12,110 bases of DNA from the NCBI GenBank assembly GCA_000436475.1, contig FR886204.1, positions 50,280-62,389 of the forward strand, read 5' to 3'. Positions 1-6,995 of this stretch are shown here, piece after piece. Source of the DNA: Eubacterium sp. CAG:248 (GTDB lineage: Bacteria > Bacillota > Clostridia > Lachnospirales > Lachnospiraceae). Within the stretch, counting starts at the first letter, position 1. Every line of letters starts with the position of its first letter. The notes beneath the pieces were generated by a model that did no database searches, was not told the DNA's origin, and was given only the letters and a program-made list of their open reading frames with translations. The position numbers and the translations under genes are program-made.

Positions 1-1316
1 TATGCAATAAGCTCAAATATCTGCTTTGCATACATAAAGTCTTTTCTTCTTCTCTTAGCACCAACACCCATATAAAGGCGAAGAATCTGTAACATTTTTT
101 CCTTATCTGCAAACCACATATCTACATTTTCAGGTGCATTTTCTTTGGCCCAGTCATATAAGAAATCATATAACTCATATTCTGAAAGCTTAGATAACTC
201 ATTCTTACAAATGTTGTGTAACTTATCCTTATCAAAAAGTGCTCCGGACTGACTCATCTTATCTACAGAGAATGGGAATTCATTAATATCCTTATCAGGG
301 AACTTCTCATGCCACTCCTCAAAGTTAGAGTTAAGAAGTGTAAGAAGATATACCTTCATAGTGTATGGATGATATCCATCCTTTCTGTAATAATCAAGCG
401 AAAGCTCTGGGTCCTTTCTCTTTGATAGCTTTCTCTTTCCACCTGTTTCCTCATCAAACTTCATAAGATGCGCTGTATGTGCGTATGCTGGCATCTTAAA
501 GCCAAGAAGGTGGAATAATTCATAGTGGATAGGAGCTGATGCAAGCCACTCACCACCACGTACAACAACAGTTGTTCTCATAAGATGGTCATCTATCGCA
601 TGTGCAAAATGATATGTTGGAATACCATCCTTCTTTAAAAGAACTATATCATGGATATTTTCTGGAAGCTTAATCTCTCCCTTTATTGCATCAACAAATG
701 TAATCTCCTTATCAGGACTTCCCTGAGAACGAAGTCTAAGCACATATGGCTTTCCAGCTTTTATATTAGCCTCTATCTCCTCATATGAAAGATTACGGCA
801 GGTTGCATACTCTCCATAATAGCCTGTAAGCACCTTTTTTTCTTCCTGCTCTGCTCTTACCTTATCAAGCTCTTCCTCTGTACAAAAGCATGGGTAAGCA
901 AGTCCTCTTTCTACAAGACTCTTGGCATATGTATGGTATATTTCAACTCTCTGTCTCTGGAAGTAAGGTCCATACGCATTTCTTGGATCAGAATCATCAA
1001 AGCCTGCACCCTCATCGAATTCAATATTGAAATATCTTAATACATTGATGATAGTTTCAACTGCTCCGTCAACCTTTCTCTTCTCGTCAGTATCTTCTAT
1101 TCTAAGATAGAACACGCCCCCATTCCTATGTGCAATTCTTTCATCTGCAAGTGCACTATAAAGGTTACCAAGATGAATAAAGCCTGTTGGGCTTGGTGCC
1201 ATACGTGTAACCTCTGCCTTATTTGGAAGCTTTCTATATGGAAACTTTTCCTCGTAATACTCTGGTGTATTAACCACCTCTGGAAACAATAACTCTGCTA
1301 ACTTCTGGTTATCCAT
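1..1316 (-). CDS. gltX: Glutamyl-tRNA synthetase, N-terminal 438 codons (3' end outside window)
   Basis: Cytoplasmic class Ic aminoacyl-tRNA synthetase that charges tRNA-Glu with glutamate. I translated the open frame by hand; it has no stop before the left edge, so the anticodon-binding C-terminus is missing only because the window ends. The Rossmann domain shows PSPTGFIHLGN (residues 41-51, HIGH-type signature), LRIEDTD (71-77) and KRKLSKRKD (294-302, KMSKS-type loop). A possible zinc site is C143-x-C145 with C173. The start is the ATG at 1314-1316, preceded by GAGG 6-7 bases upstream. About 35 residues precede the first conserved block, more than in standard bacterial GluRS. The segment VVVRGGEWLASAP (250-262) differs from the usual RGDDHLSNTP and recalls GlnRS-like enzymes. 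In Firmicutes without GlnRS the enzyme often also charges tRNA-Gln for GatCAB to amidate; whether this one does cannot be read from sequence. Confidence 0.95.
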   Translation of the reverse strand, partial: MDNQKLAELLFPEVVNTPEYYEEKFPYRKLPNKAEVTRMAPSPTGFIHLGNLYSALADERIAHRNGGVFYLRIEDTDEKRKVDGAVETIINVLRYFNIEFDEGAGFDDSDPRNAYGPYFQRQRVEIYHTYAKSLVERGLAYPCFCTEEELDKVRAEQEEKKVLTGYYGEYATCRNLSYEEIEANIKAGKPYVLRLRSQGSPDKEITFVDAIKGEIKLPENIHDIVLLKKDGIPTYHFAHAIDDHLMRTTVVVRGGEWLASAPIHYELFHLLGFKMPAYAHTAHLMKFDEETGGKRKLSKRKDPELSLDYYRKDGYHPYTMKVYLLTLLNSNFEEWHEKFPDKDINEFPFSVDKMSQSGALFDKDKLHNICKNELSKLSEYELYDFLYDWAKENAPENVDMWFADKEKMLQILRLYMGVGAKRRRKDFMYAKQIFELIA

Positions 1317-1450
1317 GTTTATCCTCATTTCTGCGCACGTTTTTCTTATATAGAGCTTGTGCCGTGTGCGCACAGACACAAATCCCGCGTGTGATAAATA
1401 ATTTCCCACACTAATCTTGCGCTTGTACTGTTATCTATATTTAAACACAG
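1317..1450 (-). other. gltX leader region with GTGCGCAC repeats
   Basis: This leader of about 130 nt contains the 10-bp palindrome TGTGCGCACA (1365-1374). A second partial copy, TGCGCAC (1332-1338), can pair with GTGCGCA (1366-1372) across 27 bases. A GTGTG/CACAC pair lies further upstream. These could fold into a stem close to the ribosome binding site. I see no U-tract and no match to a riboswitch class I know. Confidence 0.3.
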
Positions 1451-1456
1451 TATTTT

Positions 1457-1485
1457 ATTTTACACATTTTCTGTTGATTAATCAA
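1457..1485 (-). promoter_or_regulatory. gltX promoter, TTGATT-17-TAAAAT, with palindrome over the -35
   Basis: On the minus strand TTGATT (1480-1485) is separated by exactly 17 bases from TAAAAT (1457-1462). Transcription would start near 1450 and give a leader of about 130 nt before gltX. The -35 hexamer lies inside the perfect 14-bp palindrome GTTGATTAATCAAC (1473-1486), which would suit a dimeric repressor. No T-box specifier or antiterminator consensus is visible in the leader. Confidence 0.55.
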
Positions 1486-1573
1486 CCTTTTACCACTTAT
1501 TTCTTATAACGTCACCCGACTCATATAATGTTACAAGCAAGCTCATGTAGGTTTAGACCTTTTGACTCTGATA

Positions 1574-2422
1574 TCAAATATGTAATATATTATATATAGC
1601 ATAAGCCAGTCCATCATCATCGTTAGACAGAGTGATATAATCTGCTGCTTCCTTTAACGCATCACACGCATTGCCCATAGCTACTCCTGCTCCTGCGAAT
1701 TCTATCATGTCACAATCATTATCCGCATCACCAAATGCTGCTATATTCTTTCTATCAATACCAAGTCTGTCTGCCAGGAACCTGACCCCGGATTTCTTGC
1801 CAGCATCCTTATATGAAATCTCAATAAGCTGTTTTACTGAACTAGTAATATATATATCTGGATCTTTTTCATATAATTCCCTGATTATCCTATTCTTTAA
1901 TTCATCATCATCAAGCACAATATCTATACTGTCCAGTTCATGCTTATGCTCATATATAAAGCTTACTATATCCTCTTGAAGAGTTCTTGTACTTCTCACA
2001 TACTCTATTGCCTTAGGTGTTGCACCAAACTTTACCGGATCAGCCATATACTCCTTAGATGCATATGCCTTTCCCCTTATAAATGCTTCGTAGGTCACCG
2101 GATACCTAGCGGTATTCTTAATTATCCCAGCTACTGAAGATTCCTTAAGCACATATGAATTAAGACACTTCTTATCCTTTATCTTGTATACAGCCGCACC
2201 ATTGCTTGTTATCGCATATTCTATTCCAGGTATTGTAACAACCTCTAAGGGAAGCGTATCAAACGCCCTTCCACTTGCAATACACACATGTATTCCTTTA
2301 CTTATAGCATATTCTACTGCCTGTCTGTTAGCCTTAGATATATGACCATCCGACTTAAGCGTTGTTCTGTCAAGATCAAGTGCAATCAGCTTAACAGGCT
2401 CTTTATATACATTAGTATTCAT
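1574..2422 (-). CDS. Cof-type HAD-IIB phosphatase
   Basis: Predicted cytoplasmic Mg-dependent phosphatase of the haloacid dehalogenase superfamily, Cof subfamily (282 aa, usual length). Such enzymes hydrolyse small phosphorylated metabolites such as sugar phosphates, nucleotides or flavin mononucleotide; the substrate cannot be predicted. Motif I is ALDLDRTTL with nucleophile D16 and acid D18. Motif II is CIASGR (S50). The motif III lysine is in DAGKKSG (209-210). Motif IV is FGDADND (D232, D236). The type IIB cap lies between, about residues 85-190. The usual DxDGT is DxDRT here, an Arg in place of Gly; I believe this occurs in other Lachnospiraceae members, so I do not read it as inactivating. 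The ATG start has GAGG 4 bases upstream. It has its own promoter and is insulated from niaR by a strong terminator. I see no clear terminator after its stop. Confidence 0.9.
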   Translation of the reverse strand: MNTNVYKEPVKLIALDLDRTTLKSDGHISKANRQAVEYAISKGIHVCIASGRAFDTLPLEVVTIPGIEYAITSNGAAVYKIKDKKCLNSYVLKESSVAGIIKNTARYPVTYEAFIRGKAYASKEYMADPVKFGATPKAIEYVRSTRTLQEDIVSFIYEHKHELDSIDIVLDDDELKNRIIRELYEKDPDIYITSSVKQLIEISYKDAGKKSGVRFLADRLGIDRKNIAAFGDADNDCDMIEFAGAGVAMGNACDALKEAADYITLSNDDDGLAYAIYNILHI

Positions 2423-2465
2423 TAAACCTCACTACTTTCCTGATAATCTGCCAAAGGCATACTTT

Positions 2466-2494
2466 ATTATATAGTAAGCTGATTATTTTTCCAA
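2466..2494 (-). promoter_or_regulatory. Promoter of the Cof-type phosphatase gene, TTGGAA-17-TATAAT
   Basis: Minus-strand TTGGAA (2489-2494) and a perfect TATAAT (2466-2471) are separated by 17 bases and lie about 45 bases upstream of the ATG. It is the first promoter downstream of the niaR terminator, so this gene is probably an independent transcription unit. Confidence 0.65.
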
Positions 2495-2495
2495 T

Positions 2496-2518
2496 TACTT
2501 TTATGTAGAATAAAAGTA
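2496..2518. repeat. 8-bp inverted repeat upstream of the phosphatase promoter
   Basis: TACTTTTA (2496-2503) and TAAAAGTA (2511-2518) are perfect inverted arms around a 7-base centre, immediately upstream of the -35 box. The position fits a regulator or activator binding site. The arms are A+T-rich, so a chance origin is possible. Confidence 0.35.
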
Positions 2519-2540
2519 GAATTTGCAATAATACTAATAT

Positions 2541-2644
2541 TAAAAAGGACTACCGCAAAAAGAACCCTGACATAATACATAGAATTGTAAATTCAATTCT
2601 TAGTGTATGTATTATGCAGATAATTCTTATTGCGATAGTCCTTT
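2541..2644 (-). terminator. Very long terminator hairpin after niaR
   Basis: This intrinsic terminator begins 2 bases after the niaR stop. The outer arms, 2544-2564 and 2624-2644, match at 19 of 21 positions; in the minus-strand RNA one of the two differences is a G-U wobble. After an internal loop, CATAATACAT (2571-2580) pairs with ATGTATTATG (2607-2616). AGAATTG (2581-2587) then pairs with CAATTCT (2594-2600) around a 6-base loop. The minus-strand 3' arm ends in TCCTTTTT, whereas the plus strand has only three T, so it acts on minus-strand transcripts. At about 100 nt it is far longer than an ordinary terminator. Confidence 0.85.
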
Positions 2645-2646
2645 AT

Positions 2647-3195
2647 CTATGCCTTCTTACTCCAGAAATCAACTGGCTCATATTCCTGAAGCTTTGCAAG
2701 AAATCCTAACCTTTCAAGCTCCTCCTGAATAATATCCAATGTACTCTCATCCTGTGCAGCTATTGTATGATAATGGTATCCTGAGGTTACATTCATAAGA
2801 AGTGTTGAACTTCCATTATTGATTTCTTCCATATATGCCTTTATATCACGTCTTGAATGAATATTAAGCTCCGCCTTAACCACACCATATACCTTATGAT
2901 ACACGAAAACATCCTTAACCCATCCGCCCATATCCACTATGGCATTAAGTTCCTTCTCTACATCTGCATTGGTATGCTTAACCTTGACTATTCTTGTATA
3001 TTCCTTATTTCCTCTTATAACATAACCTCTGTTGGTTGAATATACATCATAAGATGCGGCTCTTATAAGTGCTATGTCCTGCACAATAACCTGACGGCTT
3101 ACATTAAGCTGATTAGCGAGTGCAACACCTGATACAGGTGTATCACTTCTGCTAAGAATATCTATTATTTTTTCTCGTCTTAACTGTCCATTCAT
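2647..3195 (-). CDS. niaR: NiaR, niacin-responsive repressor of NAD biosynthesis
   Basis: DNA-binding repressor of the NiaR/YrxA family (182 aa, typical length). In the characterised family it uses nicotinic acid as co-repressor to shut off NAD synthesis and niacin uptake genes. The N-terminal winged helix-turn-helix (HTH_11 type, residues 4-60) contains the recognition segment VSRQVIVQDIALIR. It is followed by the 3H domain, with histidines H74, H100, H113, H141 and H143. H74, E82, H141 and H143 are the likely metal ligands by position. The start is ATG at 3193-3195; AGGGGTG lies about 10 bases upstream. It follows nadC in the same direction but also has its own promoter, which carries candidate NiaR boxes, suggesting autorepression. 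Clustering with nadABC strongly supports the call. Confidence 0.93.
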   Translation of the reverse strand: MNGQLRREKIIDILSRSDTPVSGVALANQLNVSRQVIVQDIALIRAASYDVYSTNRGYVIRGNKEYTRIVKVKHTNADVEKELNAIVDMGGWVKDVFVYHKVYGVVKAELNIHSRRDIKAYMEEINNGSSTLLMNVTSGYHYHTIAAQDESTLDIIQEELERLGFLAKLQEYEPVDFWSKKA

Positions 3196-3233
3196 AACCT
3201 GGCTTCACCCCTGCATTTACTTTACTTATATTA

Positions 3234-3262
3234 ATTCTAACACTTATCGTTGTAGACAGCAA
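3234..3262 (-). promoter_or_regulatory. niaR promoter, TTGCTG-17-TAGAAT
   Basis: Minus-strand TTGCTG (3257-3262) and TAGAAT (3234-3239) are separated by 17 bases, with transcription predicted to start near 3227 and a leader of about 30 nt. The -35 overlaps TGTAGACA at 3251-3258. There is no U-tract terminator between nadC and this promoter, so niaR may also be reached by readthrough from nadC. Confidence 0.6.
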
Positions 3263-3300
3263 GCCCTATGATCCGCTCTATGCTTTACGCTGTAAACAGC
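3251..3300. promoter_or_regulatory. Paired TGTARACA boxes, candidate NiaR operators
   Basis: TGTAGACA (3251-3258) overlaps the niaR -35 box. TGTAAACA (3291-3298) lies within GCTGTAAACAGC (3289-3300), exactly 40 bases away, about four helical turns. The same 8-mer, TGTAGACA or its complement, occurs twice upstream of nadA, at 6810-6817 and 6939-6946. Assignment to NiaR is inferred from this co-occurrence, not from a remembered consensus. Confidence 0.45.
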
Positions 3301-3329
3301 CTGAATCCTGCTATATAGCACATATAACA

Positions 3330-4187
3330 TTAGTCAACCGGATGAAGATTCTTAAGCGAAATATCCATTATAGGAGCTGAATGTGTAAGTGCACCACTTG
3401 ATACATAATTAACTGAAAGCCCTGACAGCTTGGCAAGATTCTCTTTGGTCATATTACCTGATACCTCTACCTCTGCCTTGCCATCTATCATTCTCATAGC
3501 CTCAGCCATAGTATCATGGTCCATATTATCAAGCATGATTATATCAGCGCCTGCTTCTACTGCATCCTTAACCATATCAAGTGTTTCAACTTCAACCTCT
3601 ATCTTTCTTACAAATGGAGCATACTCCTTAGCAAGATTTATTGCCTCTTTAACTCCGCCTGCTGCACCTATATGGTTGTCCTTAAGAAGTACACCATCTG
3701 TAAGGTTATATCTATGATTATTACCACCACCGACTTTAACTGCATACTTTTCAAAAAGTCTGTTGTTAGGTGTTGTCTTTCTTGTATCAAGAAGCTTGAT
3801 TCCTGTACCCTCAAGCAGCTTTACTACTTCACTTGTATAAGTAGCTATACCACTCATTCTCTGAAGATAGTTAAGAGCTGTCCTTTCACCACATAAGAGA
3901 ACCTTAATATCTCCCCTTACAACTGCAAGAAGCTGTCCTTTCTTTACTCTATCTCCATCAGCCGCCTTAAGTTCAACCTCTGTATTCTCATCTAATAATG
4001 TAAACACTCTTTCAAATATCTGAAGTCCGCATATAACTCCATCCTGCTTACATATAAGATTCACCTCTCCCTTTCTAGGAACTGGCATAACACTGTTAGT
4101 TGAAACATCCTCACTTGTAATATCCTCTCTTAACGCACTTAATATTAATGGGTCTGCATTTAGTCTTAACGTAACCTGATCAAACAT
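3330..4187 (-). CDS. nadC: Nicotinate-nucleotide pyrophosphorylase (quinolinate phosphoribosyltransferase)
   Basis: Converts quinolinate and PRPP to nicotinate mononucleotide, CO2 and pyrophosphate, the third step of de novo NAD synthesis. The 285-aa protein matches family length. It shows ERTALNYLQRMSGIAT (101-116), DTRKTTP (134-140), EKYAVKVGGGNNHR (146-159), LLKDNHI (167-173), then EVEVETL and IMLDN in the C-terminal barrel. All are phosphate- or quinolinate-binding segments of the family. I chose the ATG at 4185-4187 because AGGAG stands 8 bases upstream; an upstream in-frame start at 4229 would add 14 residues that are not conserved and lacks a good ribosome site. It lies 110 bases downstream of nadB. 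A TATAAT within that gap has only a poor -35, so it is probably co-transcribed with nadB. Confidence 0.96.
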   Translation of the reverse strand: MFDQVTLRLNADPLILSALREDITSEDVSTNSVMPVPRKGEVNLICKQDGVICGLQIFERVFTLLDENTEVELKAADGDRVKKGQLLAVVRGDIKVLLCGERTALNYLQRMSGIATYTSEVVKLLEGTGIKLLDTRKTTPNNRLFEKYAVKVGGGNNHRYNLTDGVLLKDNHIGAAGGVKEAINLAKEYAPFVRKIEVEVETLDMVKDAVEAGADIIMLDNMDHDTMAEAMRMIDGKAEVEVSGNMTKENLAKLSGLSVNYVSSGALTHSAPIMDISLKNLHPVD

Positions 4188-4297
4188 TTTATAATCTCCT
4201 CGCTGTATGTATTTATAATAAAATTTCATTTCATAATAATCAGTATGATTTATAAATATGTATTATACACCATATTATAATTATCCCAAACTTCTGA

Positions 4298-5617
4298 TCA
4301 TGCTGTCTTCATAGCTGCATCAGCTTCGTCTATTTTCTTTCTTACAAGCCCGCTGTAGTACTTATCCAGCTTTTCTTCATCCTGATATTGATTTATATCT
4401 GTATTTTTAACATATTCATCGGCAGCAGCATCTAATATATCAGAAAGTTCATGCTCTGTCATATTAAGTGCTGCTCTCTTTGCAAACACAAGGCTTTCAA
4501 GAAGCGAATTACTTGCAAGTCTGTTTCTTCCATGAACACCGTTACATGCTGTTTCACCAACTGCATATAGCCTGTCCATAGAGGTCTTACTTTCGTAGTC
4601 TACCTTTATTCCTCCCATAAAGTAATGCTGTGCCGGAACTACTGGTATACACTCCTTAGTAACGTCATACCCCTGTTCTAAGCAATGCTGTACTATATTT
4701 GGAAAATGTGTCTTTAGCTCTTCTTCTGGAATTGTACGAAGATCCTCCCACACATAATCTGTCCCATCCTTTTTCATCTGCTCATATATAGCCTTTGTAA
4801 GCAGATCTCTTGGAAGAAGCTCATTCACAAAACGATTTCCATTCTTATCATACAGCTTTGCGCCCTCACCTCTTACTGACTCAGATATAAGAAAGCTTCT
4901 GTCTTTATCATTCTTTGAATAAAATGTAGTAGGATGTATCTGAACATAATTAATATCCTTTATTGCAACATTATGCTTAATAGCAGCTGCAACTGCATCT
5001 CCTGTAAGGTGTCTGAAATTCGTTGAATGACGATATAAGCCTCCTATGCCTCCAGCTGCAAGTACTGTTACATCTGCCTTAACATTTACAATACTGCCAT
5101 CCTCAAGTCTGATTACAGCACCAAGACATTCATTATCCCTAGATATTATATCTAACATACGCGTATTTTCAAGCAGAACAACATTAGGAAGTTCTCTTAC
5201 TCTGTCAAGTAAATGACTTGTTATCTCTTTTCCTGTTACATCCTCGTGAAATATGATTCTGTTACTGCTGTGGGCACCTTCCCTTGTATATGCAAGATTA
5301 CCATTCTCATCCTTCTTAAAGTCTGCTCCTGCAGCTATTAAATCCTTTACAACATCTCTTGATGAACGAATCATTATCTCTACCGATTTCTTATCATTCT
5401 CATAATGCCCCGCTTTCATGGTATCTTCAAAATAATTATCATAGTCAGCATCATCCTTTAACATACACATGCCACCCTGTGCAAGAAATGAGTCACTGCT
5501 TTTAGCATCTGACTTTGTTATCATAAGTATTTTCTTATCTCTTGGAAGATTAAGGGCAAGATAAAGTCCTGAACATCCACAACCTACTATTAATACATCT
5601 GTTTTCATACTTTTCAC
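4298..5617 (-). CDS. nadB: L-aspartate oxidase, GTG start
   Basis: FAD enzyme that oxidises L-aspartate to iminoaspartate for NadA; in anaerobes fumarate can be the electron acceptor. The dinucleotide fold shows VLIVGCGCSGLYLA (8-21). FAD and substrate segments follow: SSDSFLAQGGM (40-50), HPTTF (228-232), SVRGEGAKL (247-255), PAQHYFMGGI (328-337) and GRNRLASNSLLESLVF (363-378). The first in-frame ATG is at 5665, but no ribosome site precedes it. GGAG at 5624-5627 sits 6 bases before a GTG at 5615-5617, which gives a 439-aa protein beginning just before the FAD fold; I prefer that start. The protein ends about 65 residues after the GRNRLASNS segment, so it is roughly 100 residues shorter than E. 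coli NadB and lacks much of the C-terminal helical domain. I regard this as a clostridial short form, not a truncation. Confidence 0.93.
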   Translation of the reverse strand: MKSMKTDVLIVGCGCSGLYLALNLPRDKKILMITKSDAKSSDSFLAQGGMCMLKDDADYDNYFEDTMKAGHYENDKKSVEIMIRSSRDVVKDLIAAGADFKKDENGNLAYTREGAHSSNRIIFHEDVTGKEITSHLLDRVRELPNVVLLENTRMLDIISRDNECLGAVIRLEDGSIVNVKADVTVLAAGGIGGLYRHSTNFRHLTGDAVAAAIKHNVAIKDINYVQIHPTTFYSKNDKDRSFLISESVRGEGAKLYDKNGNRFVNELLPRDLLTKAIYEQMKKDGTDYVWEDLRTIPEEELKTHFPNIVQHCLEQGYDVTKECIPVVPAQHYFMGGIKVDYESKTSMDRLYAVGETACNGVHGRNRLASNSLLESLVFAKRAALNMTEHELSDILDAAADEYVKNTDINQYQDEEKLDKYYSGLVRKKIDEADAAMKTA

Positions 5618-5695
5618 TTTATTCTCCATTCTGCCATGTTTTCCATATACTAAGTCTGCTTTCATGACTATGATTATCCGGCAATACTTCTGTTT

Positions 5696-6604
5696 TTATT
5701 TTGCTGCAAGCTCAAGCATCTTATTAAGAGGCTTCATGGCATGATCCGCAAGCTCTTTATCAACAAACACCTCATTAGTATCATTTTCAAGAACATCTAA
5801 AACCTTTTCTAATGTTACCTTCTTCATATTAACGCAGACCTGGTCAGGCTTAACTGTGTAAAGTTTCTTATCAGGTGCTTTCTTTCTTATTTCATTGAAC
5901 ACACCATCAACTGTTCCTATTATGAATTCATCTGCCTCTGTATCCACTACATAATCTATTATTCCTAATGTACTTCCAACATAATCTGCAAGCTCTAACA
6001 CATCCTCTGTACACTCTGGATGTGCTGCAAACTTAGCCAATGGATGCTCTGCTTTCGCCTTTTCTACCATCTCCTTAGTAATAACTACATGTCTTGGGCA
6101 GCAGCCATTATTGAATATAAAATTCTTATCCGGACATTGCTTTGCCACAAAATGTCCTAGATTCCTGTCTGGAATAAAGAATATATTCTTATTAGGCAGA
6201 TTCTTTACTATCTTAACTGCATTAGATGATGTAACACATACATCAGAATATTTCTTTAATTCTGCTGTTGAGTTAATATAACAAACAACCGCAAGGTCAT
6301 CATACTCCTCACGCAGCTTAAGTATTTCATCCTTATCAGCCATATGTGCCATAGGACAGTCCGCATTCATATCCGGCATAAACACCCTTTTATCCGGATT
6401 AAGTATCTTGGCACTTTCCCCCATGAACTCAACACCTGCAAATATAATTCTGTCCTGATCAACCTTTGTAGCCACCTTGCTTAAATAAAATGAATCGCCA
6501 ATATAATCAGCTATATCCTGTACATCCTCATCTACATAATAATGTGCAAGAATAACTGCATTTTTTTCTTTCTTTAACTTTTCGATATCACTTACTATAG
6601 ACAT
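5696..6604 (-). CDS. nadA: Quinolinate synthase
   Basis: [4Fe-4S] enzyme that condenses iminoaspartate with dihydroxyacetone phosphate to quinolinate; first gene of the NAD block. The protein has 302 aa, the short NadA form. The three expected cluster cysteines are visible at C83 (NADCPMAHM), C169 (NNGCCPRHV, adjacent to C168) and C257 (PDQVCVNMKK), closely matching the spacing known for the Thermotoga enzyme. Other family segments are ILAHYYVDEDVQDIADYIGDS (18-38), AGVEFMGESAKIL (56-68), YINSTAELK (109-117) and HPECTEDV (195-202). I chose the ATG at 6602-6604 because GGAG lies 6 bases upstream; the longer frame from 6643 would add 13 non-conserved residues. nadB follows after 78 bases. Confidence 0.97.
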   Translation of the reverse strand: MSIVSDIEKLKKEKNAVILAHYYVDEDVQDIADYIGDSFYLSKVATKVDQDRIIFAGVEFMGESAKILNPDKRVFMPDMNADCPMAHMADKDEILKLREEYDDLAVVCYINSTAELKKYSDVCVTSSNAVKIVKNLPNKNIFFIPDRNLGHFVAKQCPDKNFIFNNGCCPRHVVITKEMVEKAKAEHPLAKFAAHPECTEDVLELADYVGSTLGIIDYVVDTEADEFIIGTVDGVFNEIRKKAPDKKLYTVKPDQVCVNMKKVTLEKVLDVLENDTNEVFVDKELADHAMKPLNKMLELAAK

Positions 6605-6709
6605 ATGTATCTCCTTTTTCGATAAATTCCTGTTGTTTATCAAAGTGCTTTTTTCTAATGTTCATGATGTATGCTTCAATTAACAACACATTTAAGATTT
6701 GAAATTTCA

Positions 6710-6779
6710 TTTACAAATTTTACAAAGTATACTACATAACTTTACAAGTGACAAGACAGTTGTAAATATTTTCTGTAAA
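6710..6779. promoter_or_regulatory. Cluster of TTTACA/TGTAAA half-sites around the nadA promoter
   Basis: TTTACA occurs at 6710, 6719 and 6741, and TGTAAA at 6761 and 6774, so the half-sites face each other across the promoter. The pair at 6741-6766 forms TTTACAA-N12-TTGTAAA over the -35. The cluster fits a repressor operator array, with NiaR the obvious candidate; this is inferred from position and repeat symmetry. Confidence 0.45.
6726..6754 (-). promoter_or_regulatory. nadA promoter, TTGTCA-17-TATACT
   Basis: Minus-strand TTGTCA (6749-6754) and TATACT (6726-6731) are separated by 17 bases. Transcription should begin near 6719 and leave a leader of about 115 nt before nadA. The -35 box sits inside the inverted repeat TTTACAA-N12-TTGTAAA (6741-6766), the expected geometry for repressor occlusion. 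Confidence 0.7.
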
Positions 6780-6798
6780 AATACAATATCAGAATATG

Positions 6799-6958
6799 TC
6801 AAAATAAAATGTAGACATTTTAAGAGTAATTTAAAAGATTTTCTATGTAAAAGAGCGGATATGCCTGTAAAACTGCACTTTTACAGCTATAACAGCTTTC
6901 ACAAACATCTCAAAAAATGCCAATATTTTCACTAAAAATGTCTACATTTTTATTTTGA
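6799..6958. repeat. Nested inverted repeat of about 160 bp between nadA promoter and insertion element
   Basis: The outer arms (6799-6823 and 6933-6958) are near-identical inverted copies of about 25 bases, differing by one A in an A-run. Each contains the pseudo-palindrome AAAATGTNNACATTTT (6806-6821 and 6935-6950). An inner perfect 8-bp hairpin, CTGTAAAA-N6-TTTTACAG (6865-6886), shares almost the same centre as the outer arms. The intervening sequence shows weak, decayed complementarity. It could be a MITE-like relic, a cruciform-forming control site or an old terminator. No target duplication is evident. I find no convincing gene in 6605-6976. Confidence 0.7.
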
Positions 6959-6995
6959 TAAGTATTTTGGATTTAGGATAAAAAGCAGGAATCCT

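Noticed and set aside
1317..1573. T-box or riboswitch leader upstream of gltX
   Set aside because: No T-box AGGGTGG-type segment, specifier loop or terminator/antiterminator pair is visible, and the local stems are short.
4188..4297. Separate promoter for nadC in the nadB-nadC gap
   Set aside because: A TATAAT is present, but the matching -35 (TTTGGG) is poor; co-transcription is more likely, although a weak internal promoter cannot be excluded.
6605..6719. NAD-sensing riboswitch in the nadA leader
   Set aside because: The leader has no recognisable conserved core. With niaR in the same cluster, repressor control is the simpler explanation.
6699..6935. Plus-strand 78-codon frame between nadA and the insertion element
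   Set aside because: It has no ribosome binding site, runs through the nadA promoter and the inverted repeat, and its composition is that of A+T-rich non-coding DNA.
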